This document shows, in pieces, positions 1 to 8,874 of a DNA stretch of 64,000 nt (position 1 is the first letter of the stretch; every line of letters starts with the position of its first letter). The position numbers and the translations under genes were made by a program. The notes below the pieces were generated by a model that was not told the DNA's origin, did no database searches, and was given only the letters and a program-made list of their open reading frames with translations. Source of the stretch: Mariprofundus ferrinatatus (GTDB taxonomy: Bacteria; Pseudomonadota; Zetaproteobacteria; Mariprofundales; Mariprofundaceae); NCBI RefSeq assembly GCF_002795825.1, contig NZ_CP018800.1:2200213-2264212 (forward strand), read 5' to 3'.

Positions 1-1533
1 TTTCAGGAGGATTACCCCACTTCATGCAAATGGCTGGAACCGGCTTGCGCCGCCATGCCAAAACGCTTCGATTGCCTGGCCAATCTTGCCAGCAGCATGT
101 CTCTATGTGACAGAAAGGAAGAGACCGCTGCGATTTTCCCCCGGATCATGGAGAAGGCACCGGATCTATTCGAGAGAATGAACGGCCATGCTGTTTTTGG
201 TGACCTGCTTATCGACCTTGGAGAATACCAGCAGGCCATGAAACTCTTAGGGCAGGCGGTTGCCAGAACCAACTCGAAAGATGCAGATACAGCTATCAAA
301 GCCTCTGGGCTGTATAATGAATTCGGGAAGCCCGATGTTGCAGTTTCACTGCTTGAGAAGGCGCAAACGACAGCGCCGACTGATCCAAGAATCCCTTACG
401 AGATTGCAACCATCCTCATCAAGCAAAACCGGAACGAAGAGGCCAGGGCCTTGCTGAAGAAGGCTTTGGCCATAAAGCCAGGCTTTATTGATGCTTTGTT
501 CCTTCTCATAAAAACCGGGCCATATCAGGGAATGGAGGATGACCTGGCCAAAATGCGCGAGATCTATCGGCAAGCTCCCCCGGAAAGCAGCCATCGCATT
601 TTACCCGCCTTTGCACTTGGTGATGCTGAAGACAAGGAAGGTCACTATCCTGAAGCCTTTGACTACTGGAGTGAAGGCAACCGAATTCACAGGAACCATA
701 CAGGATACAACGAGCAGGATCAGGAGAGCATCCACCAGGCTGCTATCGAGGCATTCCCCGCGCCCCGCTTTTTGCATGAGACTTCCGAGAACTGCAGCAG
801 CGCATCTCCCATCTTCATTGTTGGCATGCCACGCTGTGGATCCACACTGCTTGAACGGGCCCTCTCCCGCCATCCTATGCTTACCGATGCCGGCGAAATC
901 GATGCCCTGGGTCAATCCATCGCCGGTCGCATGCGCTTGAGAAGCAATCAACTGGTCATCGAAAACCTGAAGACATTGGATGACGAAGCCCTGCTTGGAG
1001 TAGGCAGAGAATACATCCGCCGAATCAGGAACGAATATCAAGTCGAAGGAACGGCCGTAGACAAATCTCTGGGCAACTATCTCTTTATCGGAGCAATTGC
1101 CAAAGCTCTCCCCAATGCACACATCATCCATATACAACGTGAGCCCATGGCCTCCTGTCTCTCCATGTTTCAGGCGAACTTTGACAATGTACACTACTCC
1201 TTCAACCTCGATGAGTTGGGGCGTCAATATGCCCGCTATCAGAAGCTCATGCAGCACTGGAGAAACGTGCTGCCGCAAGGAGTAATGTTTGAGACCAGCT
1301 ACGAAAACCTGGTCAGCAATACCGAGGCAGAATTGCGGCGCATACTGGAATACTGTGGCCTCGAATGGCATCCTGATTGCCTGGCCACGCATAAAGCCAC
1401 AGGATCAGTGAATACTGCAAGTCTGTTCCAGGTTCGACAGCCCATTCACCAGAAATCCGTCGCTCGCTGGAAGCACTACGAAGAGCAGCTTGCCCCACTC
1501 AGGAAATACATCAAAGCGTCGTCGAATTCGTAA
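1..1533 (+). CDS. TPR-repeat sulfotransferase (5' end outside window)
   Basis: The frame is open from the first base, so the N-terminus is probably cut off; the first ATG inside the window is at 55. Residues below count from that ATG. About 1-210 are helical repeats of TPR type, for example the segment with KKALAIKPG near 135. A sulfotransferase domain follows. Its PAPS 5'-phosphosulfate loop is IFIVGMPRCGSTLLERAL at about 253-270, and its 3'-phosphate motif is IIHIQREPMASCLSMF at about 360-375. Such proteins transfer sulfate from PAPS to a carbohydrate or protein acceptor; the acceptor here cannot be read. The next gene, gshA, follows after 73 bp and is probably unrelated in function. Confidence 0.85.
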   Translation, partial: FQEDYPTSCKWLEPACAAMPKRFDCLANLASSMSLCDRKEETAAIFPRIMEKAPDLFERMNGHAVFGDLLIDLGEYQQAMKLLGQAVARTNSKDADTAIKASGLYNEFGKPDVAVSLLEKAQTTAPTDPRIPYEIATILIKQNRNEEARALLKKALAIKPGFIDALFLLIKTGPYQGMEDDLAKMREIYRQAPPESSHRILPAFALGDAEDKEGHYPEAFDYWSEGNRIHRNHTGYNEQDQESIHQAAIEAFPAPRFLHETSENCSSASPIFIVGMPRCGSTLLERALSRHPMLTDAGEIDALGQSIAGRMRLRSNQLVIENLKTLDDEALLGVGREYIRRIRNEYQVEGTAVDKSLGNYLFIGAIAKALPNAHIIHIQREPMASCLSMFQANFDNVHYSFNLDELGRQYARYQKLMQHWRNVLPQGVMFETSYENLVSNTEAELRRILEYCGLEWHPDCLATHKATGSVNTASLFQVRQPIHQKSVARWKHYEEQLAPLRKYIKASSNS

Positions 1534-1606
1534 TCAGACATTCGGCCATGCTTCCACACCCACAAATCCAATCGCCTCTATATAAATAATAGGTTAATCT
1601 GCAACC

Positions 1607-2950
1607 ATGACATCGCGCCTTACCATATCCGACCTTGCCAACTGGTTTGCCGATGGCAACAAACCTCGCGATCAGTGGCGTATCGGCACTGAGCACGAGA
1701 AGGTCGGCTTCTGCATGGATACGCTTAAGCCCATCCCCTACGAGGGTGAACGCAGCATCAACAGCCTGCTGAAGCTGCTTTCAGAACAGAACTGGCAGCC
1801 AGTTGAAGAGAGCGGGAACATCATCGCCCTGAAAAAAGGACTGGCTTCGATCACGCTTGAGCCGGGTGGGCAGCTTGAACTCTCTGGAGCTCCCCTCGCC
1901 ACGATTCATCAGACCTGTGAGGAGACCACCGGTTATCACAGGATTCTGAAGGCGATCACCGACGAACTGCGCATCGGCTTTCTCGCCGTCGGCTTCCAGC
2001 CGAAATGGCAGCAGGCCGATATCCCGTGGATGCCCAAGGCCCGCTACAGGGTGATGCGCAACTACATGCCGAAGGTGGGTAGTGGCGGACTCGACATGAT
2101 GCTGCGCACCGCCACGGTGCAGGCCAACCTCGATTTCGGATCGGAGGCGGACATGGCGCGCAAGATGCGCATCTCCCTCTGCCTGCAGCCACTGGTTACC
2201 GCCCTCTATGCAGCAAGCCCTTTTGAAGGCGGCAAACCATCCGGGTTCCTCTCGCGCCGTGCCGCATGCTGGCTCGACACCGACCCGAATCGTACCGGCA
2301 TCCCCGCCTGCGCCTTTGAAGAGGACTTTGGGTTTGCCGCATATACGGAGTGGGCACTGGATGCACCGATGTACTTCGTGATCCGGAATCGTACATATAT
2401 AGATTGTGCCGGCGCCAGTTTCCGCGACTTTCTGAACGGCAACCTTTCCCAGCTGCCCGGCGAATATCCGACCATGGCGGACTGGGAACTGCATATCTCC
2501 ACCCTCTTTCCCGATGTGCGCCTTAAACAGTACATGGAGATGCGCGGTGCCGATGCCGGGCCATGGCCGTGGATCTGTTCACTGCCGGCACTCTGGAAGG
2601 GCCTGCTCTACGATGAACAGTCGCAAACAGAAGCGTGGGAGATGATCGCCGACTGGAGCCATGGCGAGGTGGTAAAGCTGCGGAGCGAGGTTCCGAAAAC
2701 CGCGCTGGCCACCCCGTTCCGGGAGACAACCGCATTGCAGCTGTGCCAACAGATGCTGGAGATCAGCCGGGGCGGCCTTGAACGGCTAAATGCCCTGAAC
2801 AGCTCAGGGGAAAACGAAACTATATTCCTGAAGCCGCTGGAAACTGCCATTGCGGCAGGACAGACACAGGCTGAATTCTGGCTCAACCTGTACAACGGCG
2901 CATGGAACAGAAATATCGACCGTGTCTTCTTTGAGGCGATGCACAACTAA
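1607..2950 (+). CDS. gshA: glutamate-cysteine ligase, plant/alphaproteobacterial type
   Basis: It makes gamma-glutamylcysteine from glutamate, cysteine and ATP, the first step of glutathione synthesis in the cytoplasm. The 447-residue length, the early GTEHEKVGF motif at about 27-35 and the LEPGGQLELSGAPL block near 85 fit the GCS2 family of plants and many proteobacteria rather than the E. coli GshA type. No gshB is visible in the window. The glutathione-type glyoxalase I at 31.4 kb fits a cell that makes glutathione. An AGGTT stretch about 10 nt before the ATG may act as ribosome-binding site. Confidence 0.9.
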   Translation: MTSRLTISDLANWFADGNKPRDQWRIGTEHEKVGFCMDTLKPIPYEGERSINSLLKLLSEQNWQPVEESGNIIALKKGLASITLEPGGQLELSGAPLATIHQTCEETTGYHRILKAITDELRIGFLAVGFQPKWQQADIPWMPKARYRVMRNYMPKVGSGGLDMMLRTATVQANLDFGSEADMARKMRISLCLQPLVTALYAASPFEGGKPSGFLSRRAACWLDTDPNRTGIPACAFEEDFGFAAYTEWALDAPMYFVIRNRTYIDCAGASFRDFLNGNLSQLPGEYPTMADWELHISTLFPDVRLKQYMEMRGADAGPWPWICSLPALWKGLLYDEQSQTEAWEMIADWSHGEVVKLRSEVPKTALATPFRETTALQLCQQMLEISRGGLERLNALNSSGENETIFLKPLETAIAAGQTQAEFWLNLYNGAWNRNIDRVFFEAMHN

Positions 2951-2980
2951 ACAAACAATTAAGAAACCAGTATTATAAGA

Positions 2981-3718
2981 GTGACTGAAATGGATTTAAT
3001 CACCGAACAGACAGAAGCAACCTCCTGGCCGGCTCATGCTGCCGCTGTGGGAACCCATGACACCGTAATGCGTGTGATCAGGAAGCACCTCCCCTCATTA
3101 ACAAACAGGCGGACATGTGACTTGCCATGTGGAGCAGGCCTCTTCTCAAAACGGTTGCATGAAGAGGGCGCTGAAGTCTTCGCCTTTGATATAGAAGATG
3201 TCCGCCCATATTATGGCCCTTCCACTTCCCGTGCCCTCGCCAATGCCAACGATTTCCTGCCCATTGCCAACAACACATTCGATCTCATGGTAAGCATCGA
3301 AGGTATCGAGCACGTAGAAAACGGCTCCCAGCTTCTTCGCGAGATGGCACGGTGCACTAAAGATGATGGTATCATGGTTATCAGCACACCGAATACGGAC
3401 AGTTTTCGCTCACGAATTGTCACAATATGGAAAGGCTACCCGAAATATTTCAACCCAATGGACATGGAGAGCAAAGCATCAGGGCATCTGCAGCCGGTAG
3501 ATATGGTCTTTATGCATGGGGCGGCTAAAAAGGCCGGCCTGGAAATCATCGACATACAAACTGTGCAGCAGAACAGGGACAGAGGTGTTGCCCTCTGGCT
3601 TCAAGAGCTGGTGCGCCCATGGTTCACCCGATCACTGCCGGAAAAGATGCGCGGCAAAGTCCCATTTTACGGGGATGTTATTATCTACGTTCTTAGGAAA
3701 CAGCCTGTTAACTCCTGA
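2981..3718 (+). CDS. class I SAM-dependent methyltransferase
   Basis: A Methyltransf_11/23-like protein of about 245 residues. The SAM-binding motif I appears as TCDLPCGAGLFSKRL near 45-59, followed by an acidic strand-2 end (AFDIEDV) and a motif IV-like LMVSIEGIEHV near 105. The HLQPVDM segment after 165 resembles O-methyltransferases of the UbiG/Coq3 superfamily, but the substrate is not identifiable. The GTG at 2981 and the ATG at 2990 are both possible starts, neither with a strong ribosome-binding site. It lies 30 bp after gshA and may be read with it. Confidence 0.75.
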   Translation: MTEMDLITEQTEATSWPAHAAAVGTHDTVMRVIRKHLPSLTNRRTCDLPCGAGLFSKRLHEEGAEVFAFDIEDVRPYYGPSTSRALANANDFLPIANNTFDLMVSIEGIEHVENGSQLLREMARCTKDDGIMVISTPNTDSFRSRIVTIWKGYPKYFNPMDMESKASGHLQPVDMVFMHGAAKKAGLEIIDIQTVQQNRDRGVALWLQELVRPWFTRSLPEKMRGKVPFYGDVIIYVLRKQPVNS

Positions 3719-3720
3719 AC

Positions 3721-4077
3721 TCAGGCGGTCAGTTCGATGGTGTTGCCGTCCGGATCGCGGCAGAAGAGCGCCTGCCTGCCCGACCTGCTTAATGTGTATG
3801 TGACTCCCGCCGCACTAAGCCGGCCTTCGATCTCAGTGAAATTATCGACCTGCATCGCAAGATGGTTGTCGCGACCACCATGTTCAGACTTGTCACATCC
3901 GGCATAGGGATTATCCAGCAGCATCAGGTGAATCTGCTGCCCGCCATCCAGACCATACCACAGCCCGTCGAACCCGAGATCGGGGCGCTCTATCCGCTTC
4001 AGCCCCAGAATGCCCTCGTAAAAGCTTGCCGACCGCTCAAGCTCAGCAACAATCAACCCTGCATGCATAATTTTCAT
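3721..4077 (-). CDS. VOC-family (glyoxalase/dioxygenase fold) protein
   Basis: A 118-residue single vicinal-oxygen-chelate module with the usual opening (MKIMHAGLIVAELERSASFY) and closing (CRDPDGNTIEL) strands. Metal-ligand candidates are the His near residue 5, the His in DNHLAMQV and the Glu in the last strand. The substrate is unknown; members include glyoxalases, dioxygenases and antibiotic-binding proteins. The start chosen at 4077 matches the family N-terminus; a start at 4146 would overlap the upstream kinase gene by about 50 bp. It follows that kinase by 16 bp on the same strand. It is distinct from gloA at 31.1 kb. Confidence 0.8.
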   Translation of the reverse strand: MKIMHAGLIVAELERSASFYEGILGLKRIERPDLGFDGLWYGLDGGQQIHLMLLDNPYAGCDKSEHGGRDNHLAMQVDNFTEIEGRLSAAGVTYTLSRSGRQALFCRDPDGNTIELTA

Positions 4078-4093
4078 GGATTCATGCCCGGCA

Positions 4094-5017
4094 TTACTCG
4101 TGGCCCCAGAGCCATGCAGCGCCACGCACACCGGACGAATCACCATGTTTCGGCGGCAGCAGCTGCGTGGTTACCTCATCGGAGAAGATATATCGGCCCC
4201 ACAGCTTAGGCACCTGATCATAAAGCATTTTGATGTTGGAGAGGCCGCCGCCAAGCACAATCACGTCGGGATCGAGGATATTGATCACGCCCGCCAGCGC
4301 ACGCGCCAGACGGTCACAGTAGCGCTCCAGCGTAAATCTGCAGAGAGGGTCGCCCTGCTCGACTCCGGCAGCAATCTCATCCGGCCTCATCAGGCCCCCG
4401 CCTGAGCGCAGATGATCATCCGCCATGGCCGGGCCGGAAAGCCAGGTCTCGATGCACCCTTTGCGGCCGCAGTAACAGCCATGCCCGGTGAGTTCGCTGC
4501 CGAATGGGGATGGCAGCGGATTATGCCCCCACTCTCCTGCAATGCTGTTGATGCCACTCAGCACATGGCCGTTGACGACAATGCCTCCGCCAACCCCGGT
4601 GCCGAGAATGACGCCGAACACAACACCTGCACCGGCAGCTGCGCCATCAACCGCCTCAGAGAGGGCAAAACAGTTGGCATCATTGCTCATGCGCACCTCC
4701 CTGCGAAGCTCCGCCTCAATATCCTCTTTCAGCATCTGTCCATTCAGGCAGGTGGAGTTGCAGTTCTTCATCAGACCGGTTTTCAGGGAAATCGCCCCCG
4801 GTGTGCCGATACCGATACTGGCCGCCGCCGCCAGTTCCCTGTCCGCTTCGCCAACCATCTCTGCGACTGTTTTAACGGTCGCCATATAGTCTTTGGCCGG
4901 AGTGGCGCGGCGAAAGCGGAGCAGCTCATTCCCATCACGATCCATGGCAATCAACTCAATCTTGCTGCCGCCAAGGTCGATGCCGATACGCAGGCCATTT
5001 TTATCCAATACATTCAT
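4094..5017 (-). CDS. ROK-family sugar kinase, fructokinase (Mak)-like
   Basis: A 307-residue cytoplasmic sugar kinase of the ROK family. The phosphate-binding loop is GIDLGGSKIE at about 12-21, the catalytic Asp lies in SNDANC at about 113, and the zinc site is His165 with the cysteines of GHGCYCGRKGC at 178-188. The NSTCLNG, SEAVDGAAAG and GEWGHNPLP blocks are very like E. coli Mak, which phosphorylates fructose and mannose. The start at 5017 gives the usual N-terminus; an upstream start at 5056 would face directly into folD. It is transcribed away from folD and probably together with the VOC gene downstream. Confidence 0.82.
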   Translation of the reverse strand: MNVLDKNGLRIGIDLGGSKIELIAMDRDGNELLRFRRATPAKDYMATVKTVAEMVGEADRELAAAASIGIGTPGAISLKTGLMKNCNSTCLNGQMLKEDIEAELRREVRMSNDANCFALSEAVDGAAAGAGVVFGVILGTGVGGGIVVNGHVLSGINSIAGEWGHNPLPSPFGSELTGHGCYCGRKGCIETWLSGPAMADDHLRSGGGLMRPDEIAAGVEQGDPLCRFTLERYCDRLARALAGVINILDPDVIVLGGGLSNIKMLYDQVPKLWGRYIFSDEVTTQLLPPKHGDSSGVRGAAWLWGHE

Positions 5018-5055
5018 GCAGCTTATGATTGTCTGAAGCGGAGCTAACTGCAACA

Positions 5056-5937
5056 ATGCGCATCCTTATGAGCACTTCAAATGCAAACATCCTCGACGGC
5101 AAGGCTCTTTCCGACCGCATGCGCGGTGAACTCGGTGAAGAGGCTTCTCTACTGACAAAAAAGCATGGCCGCGCGCCCGGACTCGCTGTAATCATTGTCG
5201 GCAATGACCCGGCCTCCCACGTCTATGTTAAAAACAAGAAACTGGGCTGCGAAAAGGCGGGAATCCGCTCCTTTTCACACGAGCTTCCTGCCGACACCAC
5301 ACAGCAACATCTGCTCGGCCTCATCTCTGAACTGAACCATGATCCGAAGGTTGATGGCATTCTTGTGCAGCTCCCGGTTCCCGCCCATATCAACCCTGAG
5401 ACGATCATCGAAGCGATCGATCCGGGCAAGGATGTTGACGGCTTTCACCCCTATAACGTCGGTCGCCTCGCGGCTCGACAGCCCGCGCTTCGATCCTGCA
5501 CACCCTACGGCTGCATGAAACTGCTTGCCGAGACCGGCATCGATCTGCACGGAAAGGAGTGTGTGATTGTCGGCGCATCCAATATCGTCGGTCGCCCGAT
5601 GGCGCTTGAGCTGCTGCTGGCCGGCGCAACCGTCACCGTCTGCCACCGATTCACCCGAAACCTGCAGCAGCATATTGAGCGAGCCGAAATCATCATTGCT
5701 GCGGCCGGCAAGCGCGGGCTGATCAAGGGCGAGTGGATCAGGGAGGGTGCCATTGTTGTTGATGTCGGCATCCACAGAATCGAGGACGGCTCGCTGACCG
5801 GTGATGTCGAATTTGCGACGGCGAGCAAGCGGGCGGGCTGGATTACCCCCGTACCGGGCGGTGTCGGACCGATGACCATTACCATGTTGCTGGCCAATAC
5901 CATTCAAGCCTTCAAGGCACATCTGGGAGACGAGTAG
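5056..5937 (+). CDS. folD: bifunctional methylene-THF dehydrogenase / methenyl-THF cyclohydrolase
   Basis: It interconverts 5,10-methylene-, 5,10-methenyl- and 10-formyl-tetrahydrofolate in the cytoplasm. The catalytic YVKNKKLG lysine motif, the [11 protein letters not shown] substrate motif, the [11 protein letters not shown]ossmann segment and the terminal PGGVGPMT signature are all present. Length from the ATG at 5056 is 293 residues; a second ATG at 5068 would give 289. A GGAG about 12 nt upstream favours the first. The stop codon abuts the gcvT ATG with no spacer, so the two are translationally linked. This makes sense because the glycine cleavage system produces the methylene-THF that FolD uses. 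Confidence 0.95.
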   Translation: MRILMSTSNANILDGKALSDRMRGELGEEASLLTKKHGRAPGLAVIIVGNDPASHVYVKNKKLGCEKAGIRSFSHELPADTTQQHLLGLISELNHDPKVDGILVQLPVPAHINPETIIEAIDPGKDVDGFHPYNVGRLAARQPALRSCTPYGCMKLLAETGIDLHGKECVIVGASNIVGRPMALELLLAGATVTVCHRFTRNLQQHIERAEIIIAAAGKRGLIKGEWIREGAIVVDVGIHRIEDGSLTGDVEFATASKRAGWITPVPGGVGPMTITMLLANTIQAFKAHLGDE

Positions 5938-7029
5938 ATGTCAGAACTTGCAAAAACACCGCTCTTCTCGGAGCACGTTGCCATGGGCGGCAAGATGGTC
6001 CCCTTCGCTGGCTTTGAGATGCCGGTGCAGTACAAGAGCGGCGCCCTTAAAGAGTATACCTTCGTACGTGAAGGTGGTGCAGGCATTTTTGATATCACCC
6101 ATATGGGGCAGGTACGCGTATCGGGGGCAGAGGCTCTCGCTTTCCTGCAGCATGTCACCACCAACGATGTATCGAAACTGGCCGACGGGCAGGTGCACTA
6201 CTCTGCCCTGCTCAATAATGCCGGCACATTCATCGACGATATCACCACCTACAGGATTTCAGACACCGAATACTACCTCTGTATCAATGCCGCCAACCGC
6301 CACAAGGATGTAGCCCACCTTCAAGGTGAGGCAAAGCGCTTCGATGTGACGGTGAGCGACGAGTCCGACGAGACCACGCTGCTGGCGCTGCAGGGTGCTG
6401 CGGCGCAGAAAGCCCTGCAGCCGCTGGTTGATGGTGACCTTGAGAACATCGGTTATTACAGGTTTGCGCAGGTTGTGATCGGTGGTGCTGATGCAATTGT
6501 CTCCCGCACCGGCTATACCGGTGAAGACGGTTTCGAGATCTATATCCCGAACCATATCGCCGTGGATGTGTGGAAACAGCTGCTGGCAAACGGTGCCGAA
6601 CCAATCGGCCTTGCTGCCCGCGACATGCTGCGCACCGAGATGGGATATGCGCTCTACGGCCATGAGATATCAGACCAGGTGACGCCGGTGGAAGCGAAAC
6701 TGATGTGGATCACCAAACTCGACAAGGGTGACTTTATCGGCAAATCAGCTGTTGAGGCACGCAAGGCAGAAGGGCCAAGGCAGCGCCTGATCGCACTGAA
6801 GCTGACCGGACGAGGCATTCCTCGCGAGCACTATCGCGTATTTGCCGATGGCGTGGACACCGGCGAAGTGACTTCCGGTATGTTTAGTCCTATGGCGGGA
6901 GGGGTTGCTCTCGCTTATGTGAAACCCGAGCATGCCGAGACGGCTGCGCTTGCCATCGAAATTCGCGGCAATAAGGTGGAAGCCGAGCGCACCACTTTAC
7001 CATTTGTGCGCAGCAACGTACGACGCTAA
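5938..7029 (+). CDS. gcvT: aminomethyltransferase, glycine cleavage T protein
   Basis: The T protein takes the aminomethyl group from lipoylated H protein, releases ammonia and forms 5,10-methylene-THF. The 363-residue length fits the family. The N-terminal folate-binding region contains GKMVPFAGFEMPVQY, and the middle has SRTGYTGEDGFEIY followed by GLAARDMLRTEMGYALYGHE, all standard GcvT motifs. It begins directly at the end of folD and is followed by gcvH after 34 bp, so it sits in a complete folD-gcvTHPAPB operon. Confidence 0.96.
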   Translation: MSELAKTPLFSEHVAMGGKMVPFAGFEMPVQYKSGALKEYTFVREGGAGIFDITHMGQVRVSGAEALAFLQHVTTNDVSKLADGQVHYSALLNNAGTFIDDITTYRISDTEYYLCINAANRHKDVAHLQGEAKRFDVTVSDESDETTLLALQGAAAQKALQPLVDGDLENIGYYRFAQVVIGGADAIVSRTGYTGEDGFEIYIPNHIAVDVWKQLLANGAEPIGLAARDMLRTEMGYALYGHEISDQVTPVEAKLMWITKLDKGDFIGKSAVEARKAEGPRQRLIALKLTGRGIPREHYRVFADGVDTGEVTSGMFSPMAGGVALAYVKPEHAETAALAIEIRGNKVEAERTTLPFVRSNVRR

Positions 7030-7063
7030 ATTTAGCCGACACTAACCGGGTTGAGGAGAGGTC

Positions 7064-7438
7064 ATGACAATTCCTGCTGATTTGAAATATACCAAAGATC
7101 ACGAGTGGGTGCGTATCGAAGGCGATATCGCCACCTTCGGTATCACCGACCATGCGCAGGAAGCACTTGGCGATATCGTATTCGTGGAGCTGCCAGAAAT
7201 TGGCCGCACTATCGATGCAGGCGAAGCCTATGCCGTGGTTGAGTCAGTCAAGGCCGTTTCCGATGTCTATGCACCTGCTGCCGGTGAAGTGGTCGAGGTC
7301 AATGAAGATCTGGAAAGTGAGCCCGAAAAGGTGAACAGCGACGCTTACGGTGCCGGCTGGATTGCCAGGGTAAGGATGAGCGGTGACACCATCGAACTGA
7401 TGAGTGACGACGAGTACAACACCTTCCTGGAAGAGTAA
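7064..7438 (+). CDS. gcvH: glycine cleavage system H protein
   Basis: A small lipoyl carrier of 124 residues that shuttles the aminomethyl group between the P, T and L proteins. The lipoylated lysine is Lys63 in the motif [11 protein letters not shown] strong ribosome-binding site, GAGGAGAGG, stands just before the ATG. A terminator-like hairpin follows at 7457-7495, before gcvPA, so gcvH and gcvT may be made in larger amounts than the P subunits. The lipoate attachment genes and the L protein are not in the window. Confidence 0.97.
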   Translation: MTIPADLKYTKDHEWVRIEGDIATFGITDHAQEALGDIVFVELPEIGRTIDAGEAYAVVESVKAVSDVYAPAAGEVVEVNEDLESEPEKVNSDAYGAGWIARVRMSGDTIELMSDDEYNTFLEE

Positions 7439-7456
7439 TTATCAATCGCTTTGATG

Positions 7457-7495
7457 AAAAAGGCTCGGATGGCCAGATGGCTTCCGGGCTTTTTT
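7457..7495 (+). terminator. intrinsic terminator-like hairpin between gcvH and gcvPA
   Basis: A 13-bp stem with two G-T wobbles pairs AAAAAGGCTCGGA with TCCGGGCTTTTTT, enclosing a 13-nt loop that can form a small inner GCC/GGC stem. The 3' arm ends in six T residues. It lies inside the operon, so it may act as a partial terminator or an RNA-processing and stability element. Confidence 0.7.
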
Positions 7496-7527
7496 GATTT
7501 TAATTCAATGGATAAACCGAGAATATC

Positions 7528-8874
7528 ATGAGATTTTTACCGCACACGGACACCGACAGATCAGCCATGCTCGAGGCGATGGGCGCTTCATCCATTCGCG
7601 ACCTTTTTGCCGATATCCCTGCTGAGTTCCAGCTAGAGAGAGGCAGCCTTGGACTAGAGCCGGCGCTCTCTGAAGCGGCCATCGTACGCAAGTTCACCAG
7701 GGCTTCCGAAAAAAACCGCAACGCCACCAACAGCCGATATTTTCTGGGCGGTGGCACCTACCACCACTTCGTTCCTGCCGTGGTCGACTATGTGATCTCG
7801 CGCGGCGAGTTCCTCACCGCCTACACCCCATACCAGCCGGAAATTTCGCAGGGCACACTGCAGGCGCTCTTCGAGTTCCAGACCATGATCGCTCGCCTGA
7901 CCGGCATGGATGTCTCAAATGCCTCGATGTACGAAGCGGCCACAGCTACGGCCGAAGCCGCATTGATGGCGCGCCGGGTCACCCGTAAATCCCGCGTGGT
8001 GATGGCGGGATCGGTGAACCCACGCTACCGCAGCGTTACAGCAAATTACCTTTCTCGCCTTGAGGGCGAATATACTGAAGTAGACATGGGCGGCTTCGGC
8101 ACCGATCTCAGCAAGGTGATTGCCGCCATTGATGAGACTACCGCCTGTGTAATCGTCCAGTACCCGGACTTCTATGGCTCGGTTTATGACCTGGCACCAT
8201 TGCGTGCTGCCTGCGACGCAGCCAAGTGTCTGATGGTGGTCGCCTTTTCTGATATTTCCGCCTTCGCGCTGATCGAATCGCCCGGCGCCATGGGGGCAGA
8301 TATTGCGGTTGGTTCCGGCCAGGCGCTCGGTATCCCGATGGGGTTCGGCGGACCGCACCTCGGGCTCTTCGCCTGCAAGCAGAAACACCTGCGACAGATG
8401 CCGGGACGCGTCTGCGGTCTGACTACGGATGTGAACGGCAAGCGCGGTTTCGTGCTCACCCTCTCCACCCGTGAACAGCATATCCGCCGCGAAAAGGCGA
8501 CCAGCAACATCTGCTCCAATCAGGGACTGATGTGCACTGCCGCCGCCACCTATATGACGCTGATGGGAGAGGCAGGGCTGGAAAAGGTGGCCCGACACTC
8601 TGCCGCTGCCCTGCAGATGCTGGTGACAAAGCTGCCTGCACACGTTACAGCTCCCCTCGACGCCCGTTACAACGAAACCGTACTGAGCTTCAGCGATCAG
8701 GCGGCACGCGACCGCTTCCTCGCAACTGCCCGTTCTGAGGATATCTTTGCCGGCATTCCACTTGAGCAGATCGAGCCGGGAGCCGGGGCAAACCACCTGC
8801 TGGTTGCCACCACCGAGATGGTGGAGGAGTCCGATATCGCAGACTTTATCGCAGCGCTGGAGGTGGCCAAATGA
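7528..8874 (+). CDS. gcvPA: glycine dehydrogenase (decarboxylating) subunit 1
   Basis: The N-terminal half of the split P protein, which with subunit 2 decarboxylates glycine and passes the aminomethyl group to H protein. The 448-residue length matches the subunit-1 family. Typical motifs are SRYFLGGGTYHHFVPAVVDY near 70, TPYQPEISQGTLQALFEFQT near 100 and MGFGGPHLGLFACK near 270. Its stop overlaps the gcvPB start by 4 nt (ATGA), consistent with equal synthesis of the two halves of an alpha2-beta2 enzyme. The ribosome-binding site before 7528 is weak. Confidence 0.95.
   Translation: MRFLPHTDTDRSAMLEAMGASSIRDLFADIPAEFQLERGSLGLEPALSEAAIVRKFTRASEKNRNATNSRYFLGGGTYHHFVPAVVDYVISRGEFLTAYTPYQPEISQGTLQALFEFQTMIARLTGMDVSNASMYEAATATAEAALMARRVTRKSRVVMAGSVNPRYRSVTANYLSRLEGEYTEVDMGGFGTDLSKVIAAIDETTACVIVQYPDFYGSVYDLAPLRAACDAAKCLMVVAFSDISAFALIESPGAMGADIAVGSGQALGIPMGFGGPHLGLFACKQKHLRQMPGRVCGLTTDVNGKRGFVLTLSTREQHIRREKATSNICSNQGLMCTAAATYMTLMGEAGLEKVARHSAAALQMLVTKLPAHVTAPLDARYNETVLSFSDQAARDRFLATARSEDIFAGIPLEQIEPGAGANHLLVATTEMVEESDIADFIAALEVAK

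Noticed and set aside
601..1392. Minus-strand frame of 263 codons.
   Set aside because: Antisense to the sulfotransferase domain, which carries the PAPS motifs.
4412..5047. Plus-strand frame of 211 codons.
   Set aside because: It is entirely antisense to the ROK kinase, which has intact family motifs. The other frame is a codon-bias shadow.
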